NCBI GenBank assembly: GCA_964200185.2 | Contig: CAXNAD020000188.1 | Span: 1 to 25,468, forward strand | Direction: 5' to 3' | Origin: Choristocarpus tenellus KU-1152 | Lineage: Eukaryota; Phaeophyceae | Length of the DNA: 25,468 nt | In this document: positions 1 through 9,428 of the stretch, piece after piece | Numbering within the stretch: the first letter of the stretch is position 1 | Layout of the letters: each line of letters opens with the position of its first letter | Position numbers and translations under genes: made by a program | The notes under the pieces: model-generated | What the model saw: the letters and a program-made list of their open reading frames with translations, nothing else | Database searches by the model: none | What the model was told of the DNA's origin: nothing

Positions 1-99
1 GCGGAGGGAAGGGATAGTGTTGGGGTGGTCTCAATTTGCAACACAGTTTTTTTTTTTTCCCAAGTGGGTTAAAAGATTAAGAGGATTAGGGTTATACAG

Positions 100-329
100 A
101 GTTTTGGTGGAGGAGTGAGTTCATCGGAGGCGTAGTTCCTTATGTGACCGCCGCTGCTGATAGCGTACTGGCCACTGTGTTGAGTCAGTTATTTCTAACC
201 TACCGGGTGTGTGTGAAGCTTTTTGGGCAGTTTCAGCAGGAACTAACTCTTAATAATACTAATCCAGTAGTAGTTGTGAGCGATTCAGTAGCCGACATTT
301 GGACTGGAAAGTGTAATTTCTTTGGATAG
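100..329 (+). CDS. Probable 3'-terminal coding part of an unrecognised gene (partial)
   Basis: An open frame runs from just after a plausible splice acceptor (AG at 98-99) to a TAG at 327-329. The peptide includes FIGGVVPYVTAAADSVLATV and a hydrophobic stretch following it, so it may contain one membrane segment. The exon could also end at CGG/GTGTGT (206/207) and resume after TTTCAG near 234, which would remove a 30-nt intron; both readings stay open to the same stop. No start codon fits, so the 5' part should lie left of the window. I recognise no family. Evidence is only reading-frame continuity and residue composition. Confidence 0.35.
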
Positions 330-2129
330 ATATTTACCCTGAGTAACTGTATCCTCATCTTGGGGTGTGTGTTTGCGTGTGTACAGCAGTGGGTGATCTC
401 CACGGCCTCACAAAAGATATAGCAGCACGTGCATTTTTTTGTGCACTCTCTGCTCACAGTACACTGAGGTGTTATTTGTGATCGCCTCATTCATCAGTGA
501 AGAGATTGAATTATGAGTCGATAGGCAGGTGCCTGACATCCTGTTGGTGGTAAGTGGTAAGTGTGTGCAATAATTTCTTGTTCCTTTAAAACACACACAT
601 TTTAAAATTTTCCTTGTTTGGATCCGACATTATCAATCTTCAGTTGTTTTTTATACTTTTTGGGGGGTGAGAGCCCTCCTCTTATCTACATGATGACTTG
701 TAACTCCCTGAATATCGACTAAATATGAAAAAAAAAAAAGTATTGCTCATTGAAAACAAAGAATAGAATATGTAAAAGTATTTCTCATATGTGCTTCAGT
801 GTTCTGGGGATGATGTACAACATATTTCTCTGGTACTTGCATCATCATTTATAAATAGTGTCCTGAATCTAAGCATATAAATGACTAATACATCATAAAC
901 TGACTCGAAAGATGAAAAGTGCAACAATATTAAGATACCACGCAAACAAGTGTCAGAACGGGTGCTGAAGACTGGTGGCTTGGGTGAGAGGAGAGTAGGT
1001 ATCTACAGTTGCTCCCTATGGTGTACGATAGTGTGTGTGTGGTAAATGCTTGTGATTGTCTTTGTTGTGCTAAACGACTTCCTCGCAAATAAAAAAGACA
1101 TATCAGAAGAGACTACCAGGAAGAACAAGTTGACAAAACATTCTTTTCCTTTGATTACATTTGCCCTGACACAAGAATACTAAAACGTAGCACGAAAATT
1201 ATGGTAACACACCTCTCTACCTGCCTATTGAACTTTACCCTTGGTTATAAAAATCAGTAAATCATTTACTTAAATTTTACCTCAGCCTCTTCACAGACAT
1301 GTGCAACAGAGAGAACACGATCACAAAGTGCTGATCCTAATTACATTCGATATATATCATTAGCGACTTCCTGCGTGCGTAGCTCCATTTATAAACCAAT
1401 ATAGGATCGATTGAATCTATGTACGTACAAAAAATTAATCGAGAGGTCTAGTGTTTAGTAACTCATTTTTCCACTCCCCAATACAAGTAATCGCTCTATC
1501 TATGCACAAAATAGCGCAACAATTTTTATCTTACACTTCAATCAGGAACATATCAACCAGTAATCATCAGTTTAGCAACAGTGGTTCCACAATCTCCTTG
1601 GTGTCATTATAGGGGGGCCTTACCATAAACACAACCACACCTACCTCTAGCTGTCAAAACTGACAAAAAAAAATAATCTTGTTACTCATCGAACTGAAAA
1701 TGTGGTCCAGCTCCTCTCCAACTCCAGTGATGTTCGACAAGTAACAAAAGTGAATTATACACTTTCAGTTGATGGTATTTCGTGCGGCAATTATATTTTT
1801 AAAACTTACCTTTGTGAGTGTTACACAAACTTTTGTATATGCAGCACAAGGGGTGTAAGGGGCTTAGTTTGCCGATACACAAACCTTGATAGAAGGTGTT
1901 CTGGTCGAGACAATACTTTTTTATTGTAATATTATTTTTAGCATCCTCAGTGTACCCTTTCGTTCTACAGAACCAAGGAGAGCAGGACAACAAAATAACA
2001 GCAAAACATTCCTGAACCACATAAAGCACACTCTATGGACAACTATTCCCCAAATCTCTAATAGGGTCCAGAAATCTCTGTAAAAAAGAAGTCTCCTGTG
2101 TCCGTCCATCCAACTGTTAGCAGAATAAC
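330..2129. other. Intergenic stretch without recognisable gene
   Basis: About 1.8 kb with many stops in all frames, short A and T runs (for example poly-A near 729-740 and 1665-1675) and short GT-rich patches near 366-382 and 1031-1042. The few open frames of 60-76 codons lack family motifs. It would contain the 3' untranslated end of the minus-strand LHCF gene that stops at 2130. Confidence 0.6.
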
Positions 2130-3226
2130 TTAGTTGAAGGAGTACGAGGCACCCACAAGGTCGTTGATGATGTAGGGCTGGTTGGAGAGCTCCTCGTGCA
2201 CCATCATGGCAAGGATGCCCATCTGTGCTGCGCGGCCATTGTTAAGCTCGATTGCGCGCTTGGAGGCCTGGGTCTCCTCGGACATGGCGTCCCAGGAAGA
2301 GGCGAAGGGGTTGCCGCCGATGGTGAAGTCTCCGGGGAAGGAGCCCTCCACGTTCTTCATCACAGCCAGCTCAAGGAAGCCGACGAAGGCCACGATCTGG
2401 GCAAGGCCCAGAGGGGGGATCTTCGAGAGAGCAGCCACTCCGTTGGGCATGTCAGCGAAGGACAGGTTGGCGGAGTTGGACAGCATGCCGGGCAGGCGGG
2501 TGTTCTGGGCGACCATGTGGCCAACGACGGCGAGCATAGAGATACGGCCGTGCTTGATCTCCACGTAACGGAGGCGCTCGAAGCGCTCCTGGTCAGCGTC
2601 GGCGAGCAGGCCAAGCGGGTCGAAGAACCCAAGAGGGGGCTGGGCGCCGATCTCGGACTCGAAGGACATCTTCATGGCAGAGGAGGACTTGGCCACACCC
2701 TTGAAGACACTGACGATTACAGTGAGAAACAAAGGAAAGAGATTTGAGTTTATTGAAGTTTCGACCATTGCATGTATCTGGTCCCAGAACGTGATCTGGC
2801 GCCAGAACGTGAGTGGTGTCAACATCATCACCTTCTCTAGGTGATAGTATTGGTACGTGCTTGACTCGACTTGACAAACTTCAAAAGGACAGGAAATCTA
2901 ATGCACCTACTACGAACGATGTAAAGGTAATGGTATCGGGTGATGAACAAGGTTGAGACGAGCCATCACTCAAGGATGAACTAACTAGAGACCTAGTAAA
3001 ACTGGGCACAACAACCGATTAAGTGAGAAACAACGAGGAAAAGGACTCAAGGTATCTAGTCACGCCGTGGAAGGTCACACTTAGGCATCAACGAATCATG
3101 ATCCGTGAAGAAGATCGGAAACAGTCCCAATCATGATTACTCAAATGTCCGAATCTTTGCTTACGTCGGGGCCACGAAGGCCTGGGCGCCAGCGGCGCAT
3201 GCAACAGCCATGACAGTAGACTTCAT
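2130..3226 (-). CDS. LHCF: Fucoxanthin chlorophyll a/c-binding protein A (LHCF family), two exons
   Basis: Light-harvesting antenna protein of the thylakoid; binds chlorophyll a/c and fucoxanthin. Exons on the minus strand are 3226-3165 and 2709-2130, giving 213 residues. The 455-nt intron (3164-2710) has GT and AG ends and splits codon 21 after its second base. Exon 1 encodes a signal peptide ending AQAFVAP, the ochrophyte cleavage motif with Phe at +1; a short Ser/Ala/Lys-rich transit region follows. The mature part carries the two chlorophyll-binding helices: ExxHGR at residues 71-76 (RYVEIKHGRISMLA) and ELNNGR at 175-180 (AIELNNGRAAQMGILAMM). It ends YIINDLVGASYSFN, typical of FCPs, and its length is normal. 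The open frame continues upstream of 2709 into the intron, but an in-intron start would lose the targeting peptide. It faces LHCF B head to head and is the closest paralogue of LHCF C. Confidence 0.95.
2710..3164 (-). other. Intron of LHCF A
   Basis: Donor GTAAGC after CCGAC and acceptor CGTCAG before TGTCTTC. Splicing restores a continuous frame across the targeting peptide (AFVAP joined to TVFKGVAK). It is about twice as long as the matching intron in LHCF C (235 nt), although the position and phase are identical. Confidence 0.9.
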
Positions 3227-3576
3227 TGTAGTTGTTGAAAGTGAGTTTATCTGAATCACGACTGTTGCTGCAAAGGTACAGTTGTGACTAGATGGGGGGA
3301 TGGGGGGAAATACCCTTACCAATTTTTTTCAAGGTTTCCACACGCGGATGCGCACGGTTACGGTTTCGTGGTAGGTGGATACTCAATACATAAATCAAGA
3401 TAGTTTGATAGGGAACTTCAAGTTTTTTTGAAGAGTGTCAAGGAAGAAAACATTTATATTTTTGTATGAGCCAACCTCCTTTCTCACCAAGACCTCCAAC
3501 CCACAAGTTTACCTTTACCGAGTCACAGACGTACTTCTCAGGTAGTATAAGCCGAATCCGTCCTATTATTATCACC
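3227..3576. promoter_or_regulatory. Shared divergent promoter region of LHCF A and LHCF B
   Basis: Exactly 350 bp separate the two start codons, which face away from each other, so both promoters and 5' untranslated regions must lie here or overlap. Visible elements: an inverted repeat at 3256-3287, G runs at 3294-3307, a GC-rich patch ACACGCGGATGCGCACGG near 3340, and an AT-rich TATA-like patch (TTTATATTTTTG) at about 3451-3462, some 115 bp before the LHCF B start. Co-regulation by light is expected for this family but cannot be shown here. Confidence 0.6.
3256..3287. promoter_or_regulatory. Imperfect inverted repeat in the LHCF A/B divergent region
   Basis: Arms TCACGACTGT (3256-3265) and ACAGTTGTGA (3278-3287) are reverse complements with one mismatch in ten and a 12-nt loop. 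It lies 30 bp upstream of the LHCF A start, so it could be a dimeric factor site or a 5' UTR hairpin. Function is inferred only. Confidence 0.4.
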
Positions 3577-4690
3577 ATGAAGATGGAAATGACTTTCGTG
3601 CTGGCATCATTGGCCTCTGCCTCCGCGTTCGTGGCCCCATCTGCTTTCAACGGTGCCACCGTTGCTCGCATGGCCACCTCGTCCTCCGGGATGACAATGG
3701 CAGCTGCTAAGGGACCTGTTCCCAAGGAGTCTTCGTTCGAGAGCGAGATCGGTGTGCAGGCACCTCTTGGATTCTACGATCCCGCTGGTCTTCTTAAGAA
3801 CGCTGACCAGGAGCGGTGAGTCAGTGTGCGATAAAGGATTCGAGAAGGTTTGCAAACATAGATAGTTCATGTTGTGTATGTTTATGGTGCTCTGGCGATA
3901 GGGTGGAAAGGAATTGTGGCAACATAAACGGGTGTCCTGTATGCTTGAGTGCATTCGTTTTCCAAAGATTGCATGATGAGTTGTAGTGTAATGTCGCTTC
4001 CCATCTACTGAGTCAGGTGATCGGTCAGGTGAAGAAAGTATTTCTGACATGCCAATCTTTTGCCAACAAGACTTTTGATACTTTTATTGTTTTGAACTTG
4101 CCCTCCTTTCTGACCTACGATCTTAAGGTTCGACCGCCTACGGTACGTGGAGATTAAGCATGGTCGCATCTCTATGCTCGCTGTCGTCGGACACCTTGTT
4201 CAGCAGAACTACCGTCTCCCAGGGATGCTCTCCACCTCGGCAAACATTTCCTTCGCTGATATGCCCAACGGCATTGCGGCCTTTTCCAAGCTGCCCACCC
4301 TTGGTCTGTTCCAGATCATTGCTTTCATTGGCTTCCTTGAATTGGGTGTGATGAAGCAGAAGGAGGGTTCTTTCCCGGGTGACATGACCCTCACTGGCGA
4401 GCCTGTGCAGTGGAGGAACTGGTCTGATGAGATAAAGACCTCCAAGAGGGTAAGTTAAATTTTCACCCTTTCTCCATCCTTGAGTGGTCGAGTAAGTTTT
4501 TTATACCTCAGAAATAAATAACCTTTTATAATGTGGCTCACTTTCTTCCAATCCTTTGAAACAGGCGATCGAGCTTAACAATGGGCGCGCAGCACAGATG
4601 GGGATCCTAGCCATGATGATGCATGAGCAGATCTCCAACCAGCCCTACATCATCAATGACTTGCTCGGTGCCTCGTACACCTTCAACTAA
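3577..4690 (+). CDS. LHCF: Fucoxanthin chlorophyll a/c-binding protein B (LHCF family), three exons
   Basis: Antenna protein of the same family, 228 residues. Exons are 3577-3815, 4128-4449 and 4565-4690. Introns of 312 nt (GTGAGT...AAG) and 115 nt (GTAAGT...CAG) restore the frame exactly: the first splits the Arg codon in DQER/F (residue 80), the second falls between Arg187 and Ala188, just before the last chlorophyll-binding helix. The start at 3577 is chosen because the next residues form a signal peptide ending ASAFVAPSAF; an in-frame ATG at 3466 would add 37 residues that do not resemble targeting sequence. Ligand motifs are ExxHGR at 88-93 and ELNNGR at 190-195. The protein ends YIINDLLGASYTFN. 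Unlike genes A and C it has no intron at the signal-peptide border, and its transit region is longer. The stop is TAA at 4688-4690. Confidence 0.95.
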
Positions 4691-5014
4691 GTTTGTACTT
4701 GGTAGTTGTTTAGCAGATACGGAGGTTTCACAGTGTGTGGTTGCTATTGTTTAGTGTAACAGGTCCAAAGGAAACGCTATTTCCACCTCCAGGGAGGTGC
4801 TAGAGATAAAGGCTTCGGTGATTTCTTTGCACGAATGGTCCAAGCATATTGAAGGATTTGAATGGTGACTCAGATGAGGCGTTACAACCTTTTTTAATAC
4901 ACACTGCTGTATTAATAACAGATTTGCAAGGTTCTCATGTACAATCACAACGCAATGCTGTCATCAGCTGTTGCAGTTTAAGATGTCTCAGAGACTTTAG
5001 TGTCAAGTCTGGTT
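4691..5014. other. Downstream region of LHCF B
   Basis: It contains the LHCF B 3' untranslated end. A minus-strand frame of 65 codons (4751-4948) is open but has no recognisable motif. Confidence 0.4.
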
Positions 5015-5208
5015 TTATTGAATTCTTGCAAAACATTCTCTAGTCCAATATTGTGATCCTTGTGAGGGTGACAGAGAGTTAGTCGGCCAGTATATTTGTT
5101 GTTGCATGGTTTTGACCTGTTGTGCAATGACCTTGATGGTAATCAAGGTACTTTGTACACTTCCTTGACCAACCTGAGCAGGTGGTATGATGCACATCAT
5201 GGGGAATC
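5015..5208 (-). CDS. Possible terminal exon of an unrecognised gene
   Basis: On the minus strand a strong acceptor (TTTCTTTTACAG, AG at 5210-5209) is followed by an open frame to TAA at 5015-5017. The peptide includes PMMCIIPPAQVGQGSVQSTL and later a Gln-rich stretch (QQVKTMQQQIYW). Two adjacent ATG codons at 5200 and 5197 could also serve as starts. I found no convincing upstream exon before the repeat element at 5.5 kb. No family is recognised. Confidence 0.3.
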
Positions 5209-5504
5209 CTGTAAAAGAAATTTATAAAGACTAGAAAAAATATTTCTTTTTTTGGATGACACACAAAGGTCTCTAGAAAAAAATGTTCTTTATTTCTCCA
5301 CGAAACAAAAATATTTCCTCATTTGAACAGGTGCACCCTCCCTCCCTTATCTAGCTATGATCCCTCATCTACATAACAAAGACTCTACTCAAGATACAAA
5401 TTCCCAAAAAAAAAATCGGATACGCTTCGTTTCACCTTCCAAGCCCAGCTGACAGATGCTAAGCATTCGCCAAACCATCAATCAGGGAGTGGAGGTGAGA
5501 TAAT

Positions 5505-5727
5505 ATTTAGTGTCCTTTTGGAGGTCGAAATACAATGTTACGATTTTGATGTAATTTTGGCTATCGTGTTTGCTAGGAAGTGTCATTATCCTTGTTCCGG
5601 ACACAACATTTCGTAACATACACATTTTATCTACTCCCAAACATTTTGGAGTAGAAAAATGTCATAAAAATAAACATAGGAAATCAAGCCCCAAACGGAC
5701 TAACAGAGCAAAACTTGTACCCTCTAA
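5505..5727. mobile_element. Short inverted-repeat element, copy 1 (degraded left end)
   Basis: It shares the core TTTTGGCTATCGTGTTTGCT and the following ATCCTTG(C/T)TC(C/T)GGA block with copies at 12.8 and 19.4 kb, plus the right-terminal AAGCCCCAAACGGAC...TACCCTCT. The left terminus is eroded, though GTGTCC-TTTTGG and CAATGTT still align. There is no coding capacity. Interpreted as a MITE-like non-autonomous element; the type is inferred from structure. Confidence 0.7.
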
Positions 5728-6480
5728 GACGCTTTCGCTCATCTAATATTGTGGATCATTTTAGTAGTTCCCCATTCCTTCACATAATCCGATAGATGGA
5801 TATTTCGCAACGACCATAGTGCCCCTCTTCCCTTCTACCTCTCTCTCTCTGTAGATATTTGAAGATATGGGAAAATATTAACAATATTTTTACGTATCAA
5901 ATTGCTTCTTCTTCTACTACCCTGCAGATTTTTGAAGAGATTGCACAACTCACTCACTCTCTGTCGTACCATTGAGAGCATGACAATAGTACACTACACT
6001 GCTCAGAGGCCTACCCAACCAGGCAGCCCAGCCGGGGACACTGAATGTTGGAGGGATGAGTATTTATCGTTCTTGTGTAGTTGTGTGTCGAACAAGAGCA
6101 AGCACATAATTGAAAATGAAGCTCCTGCTCACCCATCCCCAAAAAGTTGTTTTGAGCCATTTTAAATGCTGCACTTGACTTCTCAATGCAATACATATAT
6201 ACTGTGCGCTGTATGTAAGGTATATATGATACACATTGTATGCACTCGATCAACTAGTAGCATCACCATATCAATTTTGCTTTATTGGAGGTAGTGGGTT
6301 GAGAACAAGTTCCTGCTCTCCCTGAAAAGATTAGACCTTCCTTCTTCGTGCAAACCCCTCTATTCAGAGTTTTTTTTAGACTTCTTGAAAACGTGTTTTC
6401 CTTGCCTGAAGTGCAGCTAGCGCCTTATTATGTAGGTAGAAGAGGAAACAAGCATTTGTGCACATGGTAATGACAATGGT

Positions 6481-6532
6481 AATAATAATAACAATAATTA
6501 TTCTAACAATAACAATAATAATATCTGCTAAC
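6481..6532. repeat. AAT/AAC trinucleotide microsatellite
   Basis: Imperfect run of AATAATAATAACAATAAT-type units. It is translated in one minus-strand open frame as an Ile/Val run, which I regard as an artefact. Confidence 0.9.
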
Positions 6533-6669
6533 TCGCCCTCGACAGCAAGAAGAGTTGTAAGCACATTATTTATTCATTGTTTATGGAAGTACCATAATAC
6601 ATGCAGAATAACAAGACCCCCTTCTAAGAGATTAGGTTGGATCTTAACAGACATATTACAGGTGGTGGG

Positions 6670-6697
6670 ATCTATCTATCTACCTATCTACCTACCT
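6670..6697. repeat. TCTA/CCTA tetranucleotide microsatellite
   Basis: ATCTATCTATCTACCTATC continuing into CTACCTACCTG. Confidence 0.9.
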
Positions 6698-7203
6698 GAC
6701 TGAGCAAATGAGAGTGAGTAACAGGGAGGTGGAGCCTCTTTTCGTGTCAATTTTATTGTCACACCATCCCTCCATATTATGTATGATAAAGTTAAGTCCA
6801 GGTTCCACCCATGATGGTATCACTCTCCACTATCATCATGATGAGTGATGAACATTCGGCAGTCACATATATTTGTGAAGTTCTCTCCAAAAAAGATGGA
6901 AGTTGTGATGTGATGTAGTATGGACTTGGGAGTTGGGAGGAGTATAAATAATAATTACAGCAGACAAAACGGTTGGATAACATTGGTATACACCAAAAAA
7001 AAAAAAAAACACTCATTTGTTTCTTCTATGAAACACAGTTGTGCCAAAATATATCCTGCTTGTTTGATATCCCAACAACTTCAGCCAGTCGAGCAGTACA
7101 CAATTTCATGGTATTATTATAGTAGCCTGCGGAAAAAGACTTTTTGTTACTGTAGTATGACGGTATGTATCAATGTACTCATCGGAGATTCCAGTTTGAA
7201 CAG

Positions 7204-7415
7204 AAAAGACCTCAGCTACTGTAGTAGATGATTATGGCCTTGTAGATGGAATAAATGATTTATACTCATTTATTCAAGATAGATTTGGGGATAATATTGA
7301 AATTGAATATGTTGAACATCATAAGCAGTCGTGGATTAAGAAAAAACTGGGTATGAGTCAAGGATTCGGTAGTTTTACTAATGAACTTGCAGAAAGCGTA
7401 GTAGAAGTTACGTAG
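7204..7415 (+). pseudogene. C-terminal fragment of an S49 (SohB/SppA-like) peptidase
   Basis: An open frame with no start codon runs to TAG at 7413-7415. Its peptide reads VDDYGLVDGINDLYSFIQDR, then FGDNIEIEYVE and WIKKKLGM. The GLVDGI(N/G)DL block followed by a hydrophobic helix and a V-x-x-x-Y segment rich in Lys/Arg is characteristic of the C-terminal end of S49 serine peptidases, membrane-linked enzymes that degrade signal peptides or membrane proteins. The catalytic Ser/Lys region lies earlier in the family and is not found in the preceding kilobases. A stop (TGA, 7197-7199) directly precedes it, but an acceptor CAG at 7201-7203 would allow it to be a last exon. So it is either an isolated gene remnant or a terminal exon behind a very long intron. 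The family call is from memory of motifs. Confidence 0.55.
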
Positions 7416-7490
7416 TGAAAGAATTTCAGAACTCTTCTTTTAGTTACGCCTGGATAGACTGCTACCTGACTGCAAGGTGCTCACAAAGCG

Positions 7491-8021
7491 TTAATCAGTG
7501 TTTAGTGAATCAGCGGAAGTTGAGTGATTTGGCACAACAGCTTGCCTCAACACAGCAGGTGGTGTAATAGTAGTGCGTTGATCATGAGATGTAGTACCCT
7601 GTGCTTGATATACGAACAGGTCAACACTTCCCATCAATAGGCCATGAGATGCGCGCCAATGAAGGAAAGGAGGTACTTCTAAAATTCCACCAAAATGGGA
7701 ACTTTCAACAAGTGGTACAGGCAGGGAAAAGCTCAACACATTATTGATAGTGTTGATTGCTTTTTACATGAAATCCAGGGCATCAAATTTAATCACTGAT
7801 TTGAGTTGTGCTACAAATTTTCGTGAGATGACTTTTGTATGCAAAGTCTGTAGGAGAACGAGCATTTGTATCAATTACAGGTTTTGCTAAACTTACTGAC
7901 CGTCTCCAGTTTCTTCCATCAGCACCCTGCACCCATACTATATTTTTCATCCAGAGACTCTTTTGCAACACACGTTCAAATACACCCTTTTCACCCAGAA
8001 ATAAAATAAAAGTACTGAATA
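7491..8021 (-). pseudogene. Two-exon reading frame with an in-frame stop, unrecognised
   Basis: On the minus strand, a frame open from about 8021 reads GVFERVLQKSLWMKNIVWVQ then GADGRNWRRS and meets a donor TCA/GTAAGT (exon end 7897). A 49-nt intron (7896-7848) ends TCCTACAG; the next exon continues in phase as TLHTKVISRKFVAQL... to TAA at 7766-7764. The same frame then stays open for about 90 more codons (including HFGGILEVPPFLHWRASHG) to TAA at 7491-7493. Either the gene ends at 7764 or a nonsense mutation interrupts it. No family is recognised. The plus strand also shows open frames here, so coding orientation is uncertain. Confidence 0.35.
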
Positions 8022-8031
8022 TTTAGAATAA

Positions 8032-8536
8032 AAGTGCCAAAAAGAATTACAGACATTTGTGGGACTGGGAACAGCAAGGTATCCACTGAAGGATCCAAAG
8101 TTTCGTATGTTTTATCAGCCTTTTAAGATGAACAATTCAATGAAAGGTAAGTGTAAAGATGACAGGGTCGATATTTGGCAGTAAGAACCTCGTATGATTG
8201 AAGTGAATGTTTTTAGATCAGTGTTGCTGTTTGATAAGAGCAGGACACAAGAAGGTATCTGCATTGAATGTAGATCCTGTCCATACAGGCTACAGGTTAC
8301 TCATGGGAGTTTATTGCTGACCGTGCAGGAAACGCAAGTTAATAGGCAGATATACTCTATTGACACACTGAGAAGGGTGGACTTGCCAGTGATCCATCCC
8401 CAACATAACACAACACTACACAGGAAACATGTAGACATCAAAATGGCGTCGTCCTCACCAAACCTGGGAGCGCGCTTAACACAACAAAATCAAGTCCACA
8501 ACACTGTTGCTCGCCTAGAAGACTTATCCTCCAAAC
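8032..8536 (+). other. Degenerate open-frame block upstream of LHCF C stop
   Basis: In one plus frame, two open stretches are separated only by a TAA (8185-8187): the first includes TFVGLGTARYPLKDPKF and MFYQPFKMNNSMKG, the second starts EPRMIEVNVFRSVLLFDKSR. Further TAA codons in the same frame lie just upstream near 8005 and 8029. This could be a decayed gene, or chance. It lies head to head with the minus-strand candidate at 7491-8021, so both cannot easily be intact genes. No family is recognised. Confidence 0.25.
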
Positions 8537-9428
8537 TTAGTTGAAGGTGTAGGGGGCAGCTAGGAGGTCGTTGATGATGTACGGTTGGTTGGAGATCTCC
8601 TCGTGAACCATCATGGCCAGGATCCCCATCTGAGCAGCGCGTCCGTTGTTGAGCTCAATCGCACGCTTTGACGCCTTAGTCTCCTCAGAGAAGCGGTCCC
8701 ACTGCTTCTGGAAGGGGTTACCTCCCAGAGTGAAGTCTCCGGGGAAGGAGCCCTCAACATTCTTCATGACGAAGAGCTCAAGGAAGCCAATGAATGCCAC
8801 GATCTGGAGGAGGCCAAGAGGGGGGAGCTTGGCGATTGCTGCCACTCCATTGGGCATGTCTGCGAAGGACAGGTTTTCTGATCCAGACAGCATGCCTGGG
8901 AAGCGGTAGTTCTGTGCGGTCAAGTGCCCAGCGACAGCAAGCATAGAGATGCGACCGTGCTTGACCTCCACATACCGAAGACGGTCAAAGCGCTCCTGGT
9001 CAGCGTCCGCCAGAAGTTCGAGGGGATCGAAGAATCCCAGAGGGGGCTGGGCACCGATCTCGGATTCAAAGCCCATCTTCATCGCAGTAGAGGGCTTGAC
9101 CGAGGTGGTCAGGGCAGCACCGTTGAAGGCGCTGTAGATGTGAAGAGATCAAATGATTGATGTCTATGATTAGCAACATGTTCACCATAGGATGCACCTC
9201 CAAATTTGTCATCATCTTATACTTATGTCCAAAACCAATGTACTATTAAGACATTCCACGTCGACCTCCACAGAAGCAACAAAAATGACCATCTAAGGTG
9301 TGCGCATGAAAGGGACTTCATTTGTTCCTACGCATGAAAAGACTTACACGCATAACAAATACTGACCTGGGTGCCACAAAGGCCTGGGCACCAGCGGCAC
9401 ATGCGACAGCCATTACAGCGGACTTCAT
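8537..9428 (-). CDS. LHCF: Fucoxanthin chlorophyll a/c-binding protein C (LHCF family), two exons
   Basis: Antenna protein, 218 residues. Minus-strand exons are 9428-9367 and 9131-8537; the 235-nt intron (9366-9132) begins GTCAGT, ends TCTACAG, and splits codon 21 after base two, exactly as in LHCF A. Exon 1 is the same length (62 nt) as in A and differs in few codons: MKSAVMAVACAAGAQAFVAP, the signal peptide. A transit region follows (SAFNGAALTTSVKPSTAMKM). Ligand motifs are ExxHGR at 76-81 (RYVEVKHGRISMLA) and ELNNGR at 180-185. It ends YIINDLLAAPYTFN. Near-identity of long blocks with A (for example ADADQERF, NVEGSFPGDFT, SKRAIELNNGRAAQMGILAM) points to tandem or local duplication. Other open frames over this interval are shadows. 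Confidence 0.95.
9132..9366 (-). other. Intron of LHCF C
   Basis: GT-AG intron at the signal-peptide border, same position and phase as the LHCF A intron. By eye it shows no obvious sequence similarity to that intron, while the flanking exons are highly similar. Confidence 0.9.

Larger units (their letters stand above)
5728..7203. other. Intergenic, AT-rich, with microsatellites
   Basis: No recognised gene. It holds an AAT/AAC repeat tract (6481-6532) and a TCTA/CCTA tract (6670-6697). A minus-strand piece ending TAA at 6376 reads ALAALQARKTRFQEV after a possible acceptor, which could be a tiny last exon, but I could not link it to others. None of this region resembles the N-terminal part expected for the S49 peptidase fragment that follows. 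Confidence 0.4.

Noticed and set aside
2196-2747. 183-codon plus-strand open frame over LHCF A
   Set aside because: It is the antisense of the second exon of LHCF A; the GC-rich codon use of the antenna gene leaves the opposite strand open. No motif.
2130-2831. Unspliced 233-residue version of LHCF A starting in the intron
   Set aside because: It would lack the signal peptide. Splicing to 3226-3165 restores AFVAP and matches the paralogue LHCF C exactly.
3466-3576. In-frame upstream ATG for LHCF B
   Set aside because: The 37 added residues are Pro/Ser/Thr-rich and precede the real signal peptide, so the ATG at 3577 is preferred.
6376-6564. 62-codon minus-strand frame with an Ile/Val run
   Set aside because: The hydrophobic run is translated AAT/AAC microsatellite, not a membrane helix. 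Only the last 15 residues might be a real exon.
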